From Purpureocillium takamizusanense (taxonomy: Eukaryota; Ascomycota; Sordariomycetes; Hypocreales; Ophiocordycipitaceae): a stretch of DNA of 64,000 bases. Location: the NCBI RefSeq assembly GCF_022605165.1, contig NC_063072.1:620001-684000 (forward strand). The letters are read 5' to 3'. Shown piece by piece: positions 1 through 12,472 of this stretch. Positions within the stretch are counted from its first letter, which is position 1; each line of letters opens with the position of its first letter. The notes under the pieces were generated by a model that ran no database searches, was not told the DNA's origin, and saw only the letters and a program-made list of their open reading frames with translations. Both the position numbers and the translations under genes were made by a program.

Positions 1-1382
1 GATACGTTGTACGACTGCACTGCACTAATAAGGGCCTGCAAACCGTCTCCACCCGCCCGCCGACGTCGCCCCGGGGGTGCCCCCCTCCTGGCTCCCCGAC
101 TGGCGTCACCCCTGGTCATTGCATCCGTCCGGGGGGGACTAGCCCTGGCTGGTCTCGAGTCTGGCCGGGCCTGTCGAGAGGACCGTCCGTCCGCCGGCCG
201 ACAGTGACCAGACACGGCCGGCCCGTCACCGAGTGACTGCGACGGCGGACGGAGAAGCAACGCGGCCGTGACATGGCAGGGCATGACATGGAGACGGAGG
301 GACCCAAGGAGGCTTGCTCGACAGGGACTGGCGCCCTCCATGCCTTCAGTGCTGCCATCTACGTACTGTATGGATGCCCTTCCGTTATGCCCCATCATTA
401 TCCCTCGGGGCGTGCGGCGGGAGGGGGACGCCGGCCTCTGGTGGCGTGCCGTGAAGATTGGAGCTACGTACCACTAAGTTATACCTTGGGACCAACCGTA
501 CCTTCTCCGTAGGTCGCTGTCCCTCCGTCACCGCCGCAGAGGTACTTGTTCACGCCTTTTCCGCTTCCTGCGCCGTCCGGCTCGGTCGAAGCTTACCACC
601 TTCCTCCTTCCTTCCTCCCTCCCCCCTCTCACTCCCCTCCTCCTCCCTCTCCCTCCCTCCTGCCCCTCCGTCGCCACCTATTCTTTGCAGGTTGCGCGGA
701 GCGTCGTGTATTCTATACTAGGCCTTCTCTTTTTGTGCAGCGCAGGATTTTCTCTGTTCTGCCTACGAAGGGAAAGAAAGAGGCAGCGGACTCGAGCAGC
801 TGCCGCCACCGACTTGGCCAGACGTACTCGAGTGGGCGGCTACTACTGCTAGTCGGCGCAGAAATTGTGTCTCGCATTTTTTTTCTTTGATTTTGGGGCG
901 CCTCTCTCTTTGCTGGGTTCCTCGCCTCGCTCCCCGCCAACACCGAGTCTCCGGTGCTGGGAGCCCACCTTCAATCGCCTCCGCCGTGACGTGACGCTAC
1001 CCTCGCCGCCCGCGCTCAATTCCAACCACCGGACCACCCCCACGGCTCGGTCCAACGCGATCTGCGACAACAACACACGCCGCCCCGACGGAGCACCGAG
1101 CACCGTCGCCGCGCCTCGGCCTCCTCATTCGGGCTCAATCGGCTGTCTTCCTTCCCCTACAGCGCACCCGTGTCGCATCCTTTCCACGACGCACCCTTTC
1201 GCGGCTCGAGTCGAGTCTCCTCATCCGTAGCTCGCTCGGCTGCGCTTCCTCGGTCACGGTTCGCTCCGCGACCCAAGACGAGCGAACTGGTCGTCTCTGT
1301 CCGGCCTGCCGTCCCACTTCACCGTACGTGGTGACAAAAGGACGAGGCGGATCGCGGCATCTCGACCACAGCGCCCAGCAGC
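1..1382. other. 5' flanking region and leader of the ABC transporter gene
   Basis: No open frame here shows recognisable protein sequence. The proximal half (from about 600) is pyrimidine-rich and looks like the core promoter and long 5' leader of the gene starting at 1383. The first 550 bases hold nothing I can identify. Confidence 0.6.
597..670 (+). promoter_or_regulatory. C/T-rich tract upstream of the ABC transporter
   Basis: About 74 bases made almost entirely of C and T (TTCCTCC, CTCCCT and similar runs), ending about 710 bases before the start codon. Long pyrimidine tracts just upstream of transcription starts are usual in filamentous ascomycete promoters. That it marks the start of this transcript is an inference. 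Confidence 0.45.
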
Positions 1383-4300
1383 ATGGGTGCTTTCGCGCAA
1401 TGCCCGTGGCCGATATGGCGGGTTGACGACCTGCTGCCGTGCTTTCAAACAGAGTTTGTGCTTCCCATGCCGCCGCCCGCGTGCTGCTGCATCAATGCCG
1501 TTGCACAGACGTCGCTGACTGGGAACCAATAGTTATCTCAGCATCTTGTTACCGTTGATCGTGATTGGCATCTCCTTTGCTCGCATTGCCTGGGACAACC
1601 TCCCCCGCCTGCTTGCCCGCCACGGGTACAAGGGCTACAAGCCTGTGCCCAATGGCCACACCGCCGCCGAAGACCACACCGGCCTCCCTCCCGATGCGAC
1701 CGCCGACAGCGACACTGAAGACGATGGCGACCTTGAGATCAACGGCGGTCGCCTGGCCCTCGCCAAGACGATGAGCAGAGGCTCCCTAGTCCAGGCCGAT
1801 ACCCCGGCGGGTCAGCGCCTGTCGCAAGCGGTCGAGGAGCTGGCCATCGTTGCTCTCGTCATTGTCAATGTCATCGCGCTCGTCTCTGGCGCGTATCGGT
1901 ACCAGCGCGGCACCCTTGCCGCCATTGTTGGTCTCGTCACCTGGGTCTACGTCCTCATCCTGGCCTCGCTTCGACTTTCTCTCGGCACCTCCAAGTGGCG
2001 CATTCCGCACCTCTGGAATCACACCGCCGCCATTTACGCGCTCAGCTGGGTCTTCAACATCTTCATCTTCCGCTCCGCCATGATCCACCCAAGTAGCCGC
2101 ATGGCCCAAATCCTCGTCATCATCGAGTTCGCCCTCATCACACTGCTTTTCAGCATGGCCATTACGACTAGGAAGGGAAACAAGACGGTCCTGTTGGAGT
2201 GGGAGGATGGCATTGAGCCGTCGCGCGAGCCCCTGGCCAGTCTCTTCTCCCTGGCCACATTTGCCTGGGTCGACGCCATCGTGTACAAGGGCTGGAAGAG
2301 GTCTCTGGAGCTCGAGGACGTCTGGAACCTCCTGCCCAAGGACAAGGCGGCCGCCGTCATCGCCGACTACCGACAGCTCAAGAAGACGGGCGCCCTCACG
2401 TGGCATCTGCTCAAGTTCTTCAAGGGCATGCTTCTCTACCAGTGCTTCCTCGCCTTTCTCTCCGGCCTCTTCACTTTTGCCCCCACCCTTTTGCTTCGAG
2501 CAATCCTCGAGTACGTCGAGGAGCCCGACATGGCGCCAATCAACGTCCTGTGGCTTTACGTCATTGGCATGCCCGTCCTTGACACGATTCGATCCTTTGC
2601 CGACGGCATGGCTCTTTGGACCGGTCGCAAAATCTGCATCCGCGTCCGAGCCATCATCATTGGGGACATTTATGCCAAGGCGCTCCGTCGCAAGGCCGCC
2701 TCGGGCAAAGAAAAGGTCCTACTTGGCGACAAGCCTGCGCAAACCAAGAAGACGGACTCGGATGGGGACAGCACCACCGCGGCCAAGATCAAGAACGCCC
2801 TTGGCCTCGGAGGCAAGAAGAAGAAGAATCCGGACAGCGACTCCGAGTCCGCCAACTCGGTTCCCAGCGTGGAAGAGCTGTCCAAGCTTGGCGACGACGA
2901 GCAGGCTAACCTGGGCACCATCATCAACCTCATGTCCGTTGACAGCTTCAAGGTGTCCGAGGTGACGGCGTATCTGCATTTCCTCTGCGCCGCGGCGCCC
3001 ACGCAGCTCGTCATCTCCGTCGTGCTCTTGTGGCAGGTCATGGGGCTCAGTGCCATTCCCGGCCTCGTCGTCATGGCCTTCTTGCTGCCCATCAACTACT
3101 TCCTCGCGCGGGGCTTCAACATCACCTCCAAGAATATTATGAAGGCCACGGACAAGCGCATCAACGTCACCAACGAGGTGCTTCAGAACATTCGAATCAT
3201 CAAGTACTTTGCCTGGGAGGAGCGGTTCGGCCGCATCATCGACGAAAAGCGACGAGCCGAGCTCAATGCGCTGCGCTCGCGCTTCATCCTCTGGGCATGT
3301 GCCGTCGCCATCTGGAACTCGGTTCCCGTTCTCATCACCTTCTTCTCCTTCCTCGTCTATACACTCATCGAGAAGAAGCCTCTGTACCCGTCCATCGCCT
3401 TCACCGCCATCTCGCTCTTCATGCTCCTGCGCGTCCCGCTCGACCAGCTCGGCGACATGTTTGCTCACGTGCAGGAGGCCAAGGTTTCGGTCGACCGTGT
3501 CGAGGAGTTCCTCAATGAAGAGGAAACGGAAAAGTACGACCAGCTGGGCCTCGACAATGTCGACGAGGACGGCGTCAAGCGCATCGGGCTCAGGGACGCG
3601 ACCCTCATCTGGGGCGGCAAAGACTCGGTCGGCGAGGACGGCTCGCGGGCCTTCCAGCTGCTGGACATGGACGTCGACTTCAAGATTGGCAAGCTCAACA
3701 TTATTGCGGGCCCGACGGGATCCGGCAAGACGTCTTTGCTCATGGGTCTTTTGGGCGAGATGACTCTGGTGAATGGCCGCGTCTTTTGTCCCGGCGGTCG
3801 CAGCCGTGAGGAAGTTCGACCAGACCCGGAGACGGGACTCGCCGATACAATCGCCTACGTCGCCCAGGCGGCCTGGCTGGTCAATGCCAACATTCGGGAC
3901 AATATCTTGTTCGCGGCACCATACGACGAGCAGCGGTATAGGGACGTCATTGTCGCTTGTGCCTTGGAGCGCGACCTGGAGATCCTCGACCACGGCGACG
4001 AGACGCTGGTGGGCGAAAAAGGCATCACCCTCTCGGGTGGGCAGAAGCAGCGCATCTCCCTCGCCCGCGCCCTGTACTCCAATTCGGCACACGTGCTCAT
4101 GGACGACTGCTTGAGCGCCGTCGACTCGCACACGGCCCAGTGGATCTTTACAAACTGCATCAAGGGCCCGCTCATGACGGGCAGGACGTGTATCCTCGTC
4201 ACTCACAACGTCTCTCTATGCGTGCCGTCTGCCGACTTTGTCGTTCTTATGGACAATGGTCGCGTCGCCGCCCAGGGATCTGCGCAAGAGCTGATCAGCT

Positions 4301-6534
4301 CTGGCAAGTTTGGCGAGGACATCCAAAGGTCCAGGCCTCCGTCGGCGTGTGGCTCCCGTGTCCCCAGCCGCGTGCCGTCAAGCGTCGGTGACGAGACAAT
4401 GGTCAACGGCAACGGCGATGCGCTCGACGGATTGTCTAAGAAGATCAAGTCCAAGAAGCCGCAGGTGGACGCCATGGACGAGGGCAAGGCTACGGGCGCC
4501 GTCAAGTGGCCCGTCATGAAGATCTATCTCAAGTCTATGGGGCCTTGGTGGTTCTGGATCGTCACGATCGTCGTGTTCAACCTTCAGCAACTCGCAACAG
4601 TCGCCACCAACGTGTGGGTGCGAGAGTGGGCCAACAAGTACGTCGAGGAGGACACGTCCCGCGTGGCCTTGAGCTCTGCCTCTCACGGATACGGAGTCCA
4701 GTCGTTTGCCAAGGGCACGTGGGCTACAGTCTCGCGACTGGGCGGCAACGGGTCTGGACAAGTCACGGCTGCCGTCGCGGACGGCCAGGTGCCCTTTTCG
4801 ACGCCTGCGTATCCCGAAGTCAACCTGGGCTACTATCTGGCGGGGCTGGCCATCATTGGCACCGCCGGCGCCCTCGCCGCCTTCATCAGGGACATCTGGA
4901 TCTTCTTTGGATCGCTGTCGGCGTCGAAGCGCCTTCACGACCGCCTCATGTCCGCCGTGACGCGGGCCAAGTTCAAGTTCTTCGACGTGACGCCGCTCGG
5001 CCAGCTGATGAACCGCTTCAGCAAGGACCTCGAGGCCGTGGATCAGGAGATTTCACCCGTGGCGATTGGCGTCATGTCGTGTGCGCTGTCTCTGGTGGTC
5101 ACTGTCGTCTTGATTGCCATTATCACGCCGGGATTTCTTATCGCGGCCGTGTTCATTGCCGGGCTTTTCTACCTGGTGGCGACGTTTTACCTGCGTGCGT
5201 CTCGCGATTTGAAGCGTCTCGAGTCGGTGCAACGCAGCCCGCTGTTCCAACAGTTTGGCGAGACGCTCAGCGGCATGACGACAATCCGGGCGTACGGCGA
5301 CGAGCGGCGGTTCATTCGGGACAACCTGCACAAGGTCAACACGCAGAGCCGGCCGTTCATTTACCTGTGGGCGTGTAACAGATGGCTCGCGCTCCGGGCG
5401 GACGCCCTGGGCAACACGGTATCGTTTGCGGCGGGCGTCTTCATCATCCTGAGCCTGGGCAAGGTGGACGCGGGCGCGGCGGGCATCTCGCTCAGCTACG
5501 CCATGAACTTTACCGAGAACATTCTGTGGCTCGTGCGACTGTACGGTATGAACGAGCAAAACATGAACGCCATGGAGCGAGTCAAGGAGTACCTGGACCT
5601 GGAGCAGGAGGCGCCGCCGGTGCTCGAGGACAGCCGGCCGCCGGCGTCGTGGCCGGACAAGGGCAACGTCGAGTTTGTGCAGTACACGACGCGGTACCGC
5701 AGCGACCTGGAGCCGGTGCTCAAGAACATTTCGCTCAAGATCAAGGCGCGGGAGAAGGTGGGCATCGTGGGACGGACGGGGGCGGGCAAGAGCTCGCTGG
5801 CGCTGGCCATCTTCCGGGCGCTGGAGGCGGAGAAGGGCAAGATTGTGATTGACGGCATCGACATTGGGACGATTGGGCTCAGGGACCTGCGCGACAACAT
5901 CACCATTGTGCCGCAGGACCCGACGCTGTTCATGGGGACGATCCGGACCAACCTGGATCCGTTTGACCAGTACACGGACGAGCAGATGTTTGAGGCGCTG
6001 CGGCGGGTGCAGCTGATCGGACCCGACGAGCCGTCAACAGTGCCGCCGACGCCGACGGTGGCAGGGGCCCCGGGATCGGTGGGGGGTCGGTCGCCGGCGC
6101 CGTCGGTGATGACGAACAAGAACGTGTTCCTGGACCTGGGGTCGGCGGTGGCGGAGTCGGGGTCGAACCTGTCGCAGGGGCAGCGGCAGCTGCTGTGCCT
6201 GGCGCGGGCGATGCTGAAGAAGCCGACGGTGCTGGTGATGGACGAGGCGACGGCGTCGATCGACTACAGCACGGACTCGAAGATCCAGGACACGATCCGG
6301 GAGATGACGGGGACGGTGATTACGATTGCGCACCGGCTGCAGACGATTGTGGACTACGACAAGGTGCTGGTGCTGGACAAGGGCGAGGTGGTGGAGTTTG
6401 GGCACCCGTGGGAGCTCATCAGCGACGTCGAGGGCTCGTTCCGCAGCATGTGCGAGATGAGCGGAGAGCTCGAGGTGTTGCTCAAGGCGGCCAAGAAGAA
6501 GTGGGACGAGGGCCAGCTGGTGGACGTGTCGTGA
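1383..6534 (+). CDS. ABC-C (MRP) transporter, Ybt1-like, full length
   Basis: ATP-driven exporter of the MRP type, probably in the vacuolar membrane, moving organic anions or conjugates. Two exons: 1383-1453 and 1542-6534. The intron (1454-1541) has donor GTTTGT, branch CTGAC and acceptor CAG, and joins GA to C in frame, giving about 1687 residues. Without exon 1 the frame has no ATG at its beginning. The order is an N-terminal TMD0-like set of helices, TMD1, NBD1, TMD2, NBD2. NBD1 has Walker A GPTGSGKTS (about residue 747), signature LSGGQKQ (about 854) and Walker B VLMDDC, with Asp in the catalytic Glu position as in other MRPs. NBD2 has GRTGAGKSS (about 1434), LSQGQRQ and VLVMDEATASID. A Lys/Ser/Asp-rich insert inside TMD1 (about residues 410-460) and a Pro/Ser insert inside NBD2 are typical of the Ybt1/Vmr1 branch. 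Family assignment is firm; the substrate is not visible. Confidence 0.95.
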
Positions 6535-7879
6535 GTCTGTCTGTCTGCCTCCGTGCCTGCCTGGTTGCAGTCTTGTCGGGGAGAGCTGTACTTGTGTATG
6601 TGAGAGAGAGAGGACGTGGTTTACTGTGGCCGTGGCTGCATTGCATACTGCATGGAGCATGATTACACACGCATTGGATTGTTAGAATGGCTCGAGAGAA
6701 AAGAATAGCGGAATAATGGACATGCTTCTCCACGGAAGTATTTGCTAGCAGAGTGTAGCGTGTGTTGGAGCGCGCGATGCGTGTGTGTACCAAGGTGCTG
6801 TGCTGTGCTGTGCTGTGCTGACAGCCGAAAGCTCGACCGAGGCGCAGGTCGAACGGTCCGTCTGTCAGTCGGTCGTGCGTGCATTAATGAATGAAGCACA
6901 GCCCTCTCTTGCATAGCCCTTGTCGGTTGCAAGGTGTCACATCTGGCGGGTTAGAGGAGGGGGGTGGCGAGGCGCAAGCAAGCAAGCATATCTATCAGTC
7001 ATGTCGCGCCATGTCTCTCTCTCTCTCGCGAGGGACGCTCGCTCGCTCCCTGCCTCGTCCCTTTTGACTTTGAGTACCTACTTATGTATACTTTGTATAT
7101 AAGGTATGGAGTACTAACTCGGCCTAAGGTGCAGGTACTAAGCTACGTACCTGTGTGAGTGTGTGAGTGAGTGTTGGGTACTAAGGCTATGGAGGTTTTC
7201 TACGTGCAGTTAGTTTTCATATGTAACTACCTAGTGTGAGTATCGGGAGGCTAACTATGGAGGTGCCAGGTGCGGAGTGTGAGTGTTGGGGGGTTATCAT
7301 GGAGGCTCTCTCCCTTTTTCCTTTCCTTTTGCCTTGGTGGAGGGAGAGAGCCCAGAGAGTGCGGGGCAGGGGGGGGAGAGGGGCGCTTGCGTGTCGCTGA
7401 GGTGGTGGTGGCGGGGGAGCGGGGGAGGGACCCCTGGGGCTGAAGGATCCATGGATGGATGGTGCAGCACTGCAGTCAGTGGTGGCGCGACCAACCAACG
7501 GGAGAGACGTACCTATGAATGGATGAAATGCATTTTTAGGCGTCCGCCTCTTACCTTGCACGGACAAGGTAAGCAAGCAAACAGCTGCCTGCCTGCCTGA
7601 TTCATGAACGCTGCTCCGCCTCATCGCCCTGCTGTAGGCTTCTCTCGGGAAAAATTCAACACCACCGGTGTGCGACAGACGGGTTCACATCATCTCGCGC
7701 GTTGCCTCTTTGCTCTGCTGTTGCTCGTGGGGTGTTTATTTCCGTGTGTACACAAAGTACGAAGTACAGCATACCTCTTACTGGCTGGGCCGCCGTCTGA
7801 AGCGTTTGGCCGCAGCGGCAGCGGCAGCCGGCAGCAACGTCACCAGCAGCTCGCCACCACCATCAACGGCAACACCACC
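6535..7879. other. Intergenic region between ABC transporter and unknown gene
   Basis: About 1.3 kb without a convincing gene. It holds a GTGCT pentanucleotide array near its start, CT- and GTGA-rich low-complexity stretches (about 7015-7175), and a TACGAAGTAC motif at 7758-7767 shortly before the downstream start codon. Part of it must be the 3' UTR of the ABC gene and the 5' leader of the next one. Confidence 0.5.
6795..6819 (+). repeat. (GTGCT)5 pentanucleotide microsatellite
   Basis: Five perfect tandem copies of GTGCT in the 3' flank of the ABC gene. The same unit recurs at 15385-15419 as four GTGCT copies followed by three GTGCG copies. Confidence 0.9.
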
Positions 7880-9307
7880 ATGGGCAAGCCGTCGGACGGC
7901 GAGCACGTCCCGTCGCCCGCCAGGAAGCCGAGTCATCCACACCTGGGCGAGTCGGCGAGCGCCATCTCGCTCAACACGACGACCCACGAGCGCTACTTTG
8001 ACGATCCCCCTCCGTCGCACAACCACGACGACGACGAGTACGCGTACGCCGACGATGACCTCCCGCCGCTGTACTCGGACCACGACGACTTTGCGTCCAG
8101 CCCCACCGTCAACGGCGTCGCTGGCGGTGCCGGCGGCAGCAGCAGAAGCAACAACAACCATGGCGTGACGCCCGTCAACCCGCTCGTGCCCCGCGGCGGC
8201 GAGCAGCTCGTCCAGCCCTTTTGCCACAGCCGCGACGGCACGACGACGTACTACATAGACCCGCGGCTCGACTCGGACCCCGTGTTCCTGCTCGACCACA
8301 TCACGCGGCTCGCCGCCCTCCCGCCGCGGCCGTTTATGCAGCTCCGGGGCACGCACAAGGAGCGGCGGCGGCGCAGCAGCAGCAGTAGCAACGGTAGTAA
8401 CCATGGCGGCAGCAGCAGCACGGAGACGGTCGTCGACTTTGACCTGCGCATCGAGCTCACCCACCTGCTCTACACGGACATCCACACGCAGTCGGCCTGG
8501 CGCTCCGTCGTCACGGCCAGCAACTTCGAAAAGGTCCGCCGGGGAACCGTCTTCGCCGAGCGGGCGCCCGGCTTCGGCGGGAGCAGCGGGGGCCGCCACG
8601 CCCCGGAGGAGGGCACGCCCGACCTCGCCGAGTGGTGCCGGCGGTACTGCGCCGCGGGGGGTCCAGACGGGCGCGGCCGGGGCCTGCGGTGCTTCACGCT
8701 GGAGCGGCGCGTCGCGGGCTGGGACTTTGAGGCGCTGGGCCGGCGGCTCGAGGAGCTGGCGCGGGCGACCAACTACCGGGGCCGCGTCGAGGCGTCTTTC
8801 CCGGTGCGCGACGCCCGCGTCGAGGTGCACTGTGCGTGCCTGACGAGCCGCTGGCGGCTGACGCGGTGGGTGCGCGCCCTCTTCTACGCGACGCTGCTGT
8901 TCCTGCTGGCCTGGCCGTGGCTCAGGCTGCGGACCCGCCGCTGGGACACCCAGGCCGCCGAGTGGCGCGCCAGCGAGCCGACGAGCGTGCCCGGCCGCAA
9001 GAGGTACGCCGCGGGCATGAGCGAGGAGCGCTGGTACGCGCTGTGGGCGGGGCCGCTGCAGCGGGCGATGCTGGAGAGGAGGCAGGGCGAGCTGGACGTG
9101 GGGGACCTGCTGCAGGGCCAGGGACAGGGACAACAGGGACAACAGGGACCGAGGGGTGGTGGCGGCGATGACGGCGGTGATGGGCGAGCAGGCAGGAGCG
9201 TGAGGGGAGGAGCGGGAGCGGGAGGGCTCGAGGGCGTGGTGAGGGCCGGGGTGGAGGCCATGGGCGTGGTGAACCGGTCGTTTGGATGGGGAGGGGACTC
9301 GTGCTGA
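7880..9307 (+). CDS. Unrecognised protein with one hydrophobic segment, about 475 aa
   Basis: I do not recognise this protein. The start chosen is the ATG at 7880 in an ideal ACCACCATGG context; the frame stays open upstream to 7604, but that part is low-complexity and looks like leader. Visible parts are an Asp/His-rich acidic N-terminal region (about residues 35-75), a Gly/Ser/Asn linker, and a central stretch (about 115-320) with the look of a folded domain (YYIDPRLDSDPVFLLDHI, later WCRRYCAAGG). One likely transmembrane or membrane-embedded segment (FYATLLFLLAWPWLRL, about 332-347) is followed by an Arg-rich flank and a Gln/Gly-rich tail. The tail and N-terminus are probably disordered. 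The strong codon bias and single open frame make it a real gene. Function and membrane topology are unknown. Confidence 0.75.
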   Translation: MGKPSDGEHVPSPARKPSHPHLGESASAISLNTTTHERYFDDPPPSHNHDDDEYAYADDDLPPLYSDHDDFASSPTVNGVAGGAGGSSRSNNNHGVTPVNPLVPRGGEQLVQPFCHSRDGTTTYYIDPRLDSDPVFLLDHITRLAALPPRPFMQLRGTHKERRRRSSSSSNGSNHGGSSSTETVVDFDLRIELTHLLYTDIHTQSAWRSVVTASNFEKVRRGTVFAERAPGFGGSSGGRHAPEEGTPDLAEWCRRYCAAGGPDGRGRGLRCFTLERRVAGWDFEALGRRLEELARATNYRGRVEASFPVRDARVEVHCACLTSRWRLTRWVRALFYATLLFLLAWPWLRLRTRRWDTQAAEWRASEPTSVPGRKRYAAGMSEERWYALWAGPLQRAMLERRQGELDVGDLLQGQGQGQQGQQGPRGGGGDDGGDGRAGRSVRGGAGAGGLEGVVRAGVEAMGVVNRSFGWGGDSC

Positions 9308-9537
9308 GCAAGGAAGCGTGGGCATGAGATGTGGACAGGAGTATCGATATATCTGGAGGTTGAAGCCGAGCCGAGTTTCGCCGCTGGGTGGATGGAAGGG
9401 GAGCTACTGACGACGTGACGACTAGTTCTGCCTTCCCCCCTTTTTTTTGTTGTTCTTTTCTCCTGGTGTTTCGGCCCTGCCTGCGTTTACATGTCTGTTC
9501 TTGTTTTGTGTATGGGGCGTTGTGGCCTATGCCGGCG

Positions 9538-9538
<1 letters not shown>

Positions 9539-9566
<28 letters not shown>
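9539..9566 (+). repeat. (TG)14 microsatellite
   Basis: A perfect TG run of 28 bases in the 3' flank of the unknown gene, followed 30 bases later by a short TGTC array. Confidence 0.95.
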
Positions 9567-9573
<7 letters not shown>

Positions 9574-9780
9574 CGTTATATATGAGCCATGGCGACTGTC
9601 TGTCTGTCTGTCTTTCTTTCCTTGCCCGCTTGCCCGGTTGATTGGTTTGCCTGTTCTGTCTTGCTTGCTTTCGTTATCACCTTACTTCCCGCTTTGAGAG
9701 GGGCAGGGGGTCTCTGTCTGAGTCTTTGTGCTCTTATATGATGTAGCAAGGCACTCACTCCATGCCCTTGTGTGCGCGCG

Positions 9781-9803
9781 TGCATGCATGCATGCATGCA
9801 TGC
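9781..9803 (+). repeat. (TGCA)n palindromic microsatellite
   Basis: Nearly six tandem TGCA units. Each unit is its own reverse complement, so the whole run can fold on itself. Confidence 0.9.
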
Positions 9804-11090
9804 CCTGCATGGGATGGTCATGTTGGGACGGGTGTTTATACATCGTCTGGCTGGCCTGCCTACGCCGAGTCGTACGTACACCTACCTACCTTTATACCTT
9901 TTTGTCTACCCACCTTTTAACGTTATATCACCTCCCCTTGTCTACACATACATATATATTACAAACTACTTCGTAGGTGGGTAGTTGAGAACGTGCGTGC
10001 ATGCCGCCTCGCCTCGCGCCTACATGCCCGTATGTGCCCATGTTTTACGTGCTGTCTATCCGAGTTCTGTCCCGTCTCCAGTCGACGAGGCTAGTGGTTG
10101 GTTGACCAAGTACCTACCTGACCTACTGAAGCACTCGTTATGTCTGTCTATATATCTGCCCGCCTGTCTTGAATAATCATTCATGGAACGACACTAGCAC
10201 TCGTATCTCTGTCCTGCCTGCGCTTATACTTGGTCACATTTGCCTGCCGATGTACAATATATACTGTACCTACTTCGTATAGGCGTACTGCGGAGTGGTG
10301 TATAAGTAGCTACTACTCTACCACCACCCCTACTATACTGCTAATAATATTGTTTAAAAAATGCTGGGATGCAACACAAGCGAGCGCCCCATCATGGGAG
10401 TGACGTTGGATTTAGTTGACGCTGGTGGAGTGGGCGACCCCTCCTTGTTGTTGGCGGTAGTTATGTCTGCAACTAATAACTCTGCTGCAGTCCAAGAAAC
10501 CCCACCACAAGGTGCCAGCGCCGGGGAATATGTACGTACCGGGGACTGTCCCGCTGCCCCGCCGCCGACCGACCGACCACTTTGGTCAGCTTCAGCAGGG
10601 AACGTCACAACCTCAAAACTTCACTTCACTTCACCCCATCTCACGCCTCTCACCACCACGTCTCGCCCTCACCTCATTTTCACAGCAAACTCGTCTCCTC
10701 CCTCTGGCCAAGCCCACGCACTTGCCGGCGACAGCAACAATTTGATTCCCGGAGATTTAGCTGCTGCGGGCAGCTCTCCCTCCCACTTCGCCTCAACTCA
10801 CTCCACACCACACATCCTGATACCTCTATCATCTGCTTCGCGCGCTGCATCGTTGCTCGAGTACAGGGGGCGGCTTTTCCAGCAGGCAAACCATCGTATG
10901 ATCCAGTCATATCGATTAAAGAAAGCTGCGCCACGCTCGCTTGCCCACTGTTCTCACTCACGCACCGACCATCTAGTCTTCATATTCTCAAGGCGAGAAC
11001 CCAGGTGGCTGCCGCCTCGGATACAAGAAGCACGCCATCCAAGCAGGTGCCTTGGAAGAGGCAGTGTCAAGGCTGACCATCGCGCCAAGC

Positions 11091-12472
11091 ATGGAAGAGG
11101 TGTCCAACCCGCGCCGTGTTCTGGCCGTGAGCCTGGACAGCCAGGCCGCGCACCTAGGCGCCTTCATCAAAGGTACCAGCGCAGATACCATGTCACTTTC
11201 TCTTGCCCTGCTGCATCTCCCTTCTTCAAGTTGCACCTTCAGTGCATGCGCATGGGGCCTATAGACGGCGCGGACTGACATCACCTCTACGCAGAACTCA
11301 CCGGCAAGGTACCTGAACCCGCCGACCCCGAGTCATCTCTCGCCGGCACCACGCATGACCTGTCCCTTGCCACGCGCTACTACCGCGCCACTGTGCCGGT
11401 ATGGCTGGACCTCATAGCGGCGGGGACAGCACGCAACGACAAGCAAGGAACAGATGCGACGACCGCACGAGCGGTCGATCCTGTCGCGTCTAGGACCACG
11501 GCAGCCGCCGACTGGGCCGCGAGCTTCCTCTCCGACGAGGCGCGAGAGGTGCTCGACGTGCTGGGCGCCGTCGTGGTCGTGTTTGCGGTGCCACCGACGG
11601 AGGCGACGGCAACTAGAACAGCAGCAACACAAGTCACATCCACGGCGACGGGGACGACAAACACACCAGCAGCCGCAGGCCAAGGATGCAGAACGGTCGG
11701 GCGATTTCCCAATGGAACCGACTCGACAAGCCCAGACGCCGCGCAACAGGTCAAGGAGCTGGTCCACCACGTTGGCCGCGTGCTCGGCGACGGCCTCGGT
11801 GGCTGGGAATGGGACGGTGTGCGCATCGCAATCGGTGTTGGCGGGCCACCGTTGTCCACCAGTGACGGCGTCGATGAAGATCACGGCGTGGCGGCCGAGT
11901 GGGACGAGATATGCGCCGAGGCGGGCATGGAGTATGTCCACTTGCCGTCGTGGGCAGCGGCGTCTGCGCCGGGAGGCCGAAACGAGTTTGGGGAGAAGTC
12001 GGGTATGGAGCGCGTGCGTGAGGCCCTCGAGGCCAACGACTGGGAGGGGGACGGCATGGATGAGTTTGGCGCCTTCGAGGGCACTGACAGCGAGGTCGAC
12101 GACAACGCCTCGCTGGACCCCGAGAGTCTGGACTTTGGCTTCGACCGAGCCGACTTTGAGGGCCTCAAAAAGGCCATTTGGAGCTCCGGCGTGGAACCCG
12201 GCGAGGGCAACTCAACCTCAGACGCCCCGGGTGCGACTGCTGGCAACGCCACCAGCGACGTGCAGACCCAAGACGGCCGCGCGCATACACATTCGCCACC
12301 CCAAAAAGGGCAAGATATTGAGGGGGAGGCGCTTGACGAAGATGACGTTGCCAAGGTGGAGCGCATGATGCGCAAACTTCAGGCGGCGCGAGAGGCCGGC
12401 CAAGGCATGAACGAAGCGCAGCGCAAAAGGATGGCCGCGCGCGCCGTCGCCGAGGTCATGCGTGAGCTGTGA
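11091..12472 (+). CDS. irc6: Irc6 / AAGAB-type (p34) adaptin-binding protein
   Basis: Small GTPase-like assembly factor of the Irc6/p34 family, whose members bind clathrin adaptors (AP-1/AP-2) in the cytosol. Two exons: 11091-11172 and 11295-12472. The intron (GTACCA...CGCAG) joins G to AA in frame, giving 419 residues. The N-terminus has the family's beta-strand start (PRRVLAVSLDSQAAHLGAFI), then ELTGK, AGTTHDL, a TVPVWLDLI strand and the SFLSDEAREVL segment. A Rossmann-like core ends near residue 210. An acidic linker (about 240-300) leads to a C-terminal helix (VERMMRKLQAAREAG), the region that carries oligomerisation in this family. A Thr/Ala-rich insertion lies at about residues 125-155. 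The GC-rich codons match the neighbouring genes. The family call rests on motif recognition. Confidence 0.8.

Larger units (their letters stand above)
9308..11090. other. Intergenic region with several microsatellites
   Basis: About 1.8 kb of non-coding sequence. It contains a TG dinucleotide array, a TGTC array (9597-9612), a TGCA array, two TACTTCGTA motifs (9967-9975 and 10271-10279), and from about 10590 a C/T/A-rich stretch that is probably the leader of the downstream Irc6-like gene. An open frame from 10361 to 11278 runs straight through this leader and the intron of the next gene and is not believable as a gene. Confidence 0.5.

Noticed and set aside
2719..4206. 495-codon frame on the minus strand opposite the ABC transporter.
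   Set aside because: Antisense shadow of a well-supported gene; no domain.
7604..7879. Upstream in-frame ATG of the unknown single-TM protein.
   Set aside because: The added 92 residues are low-complexity, while the ATG at 7880 has a perfect initiation context; a longer form cannot be wholly excluded.
10361..11278. Open frame of 305 codons.
   Set aside because: It overlaps the first exon and intron of the Irc6-like gene in another frame and has Ser/Pro/Thr/His-rich, leader-like composition without any domain.
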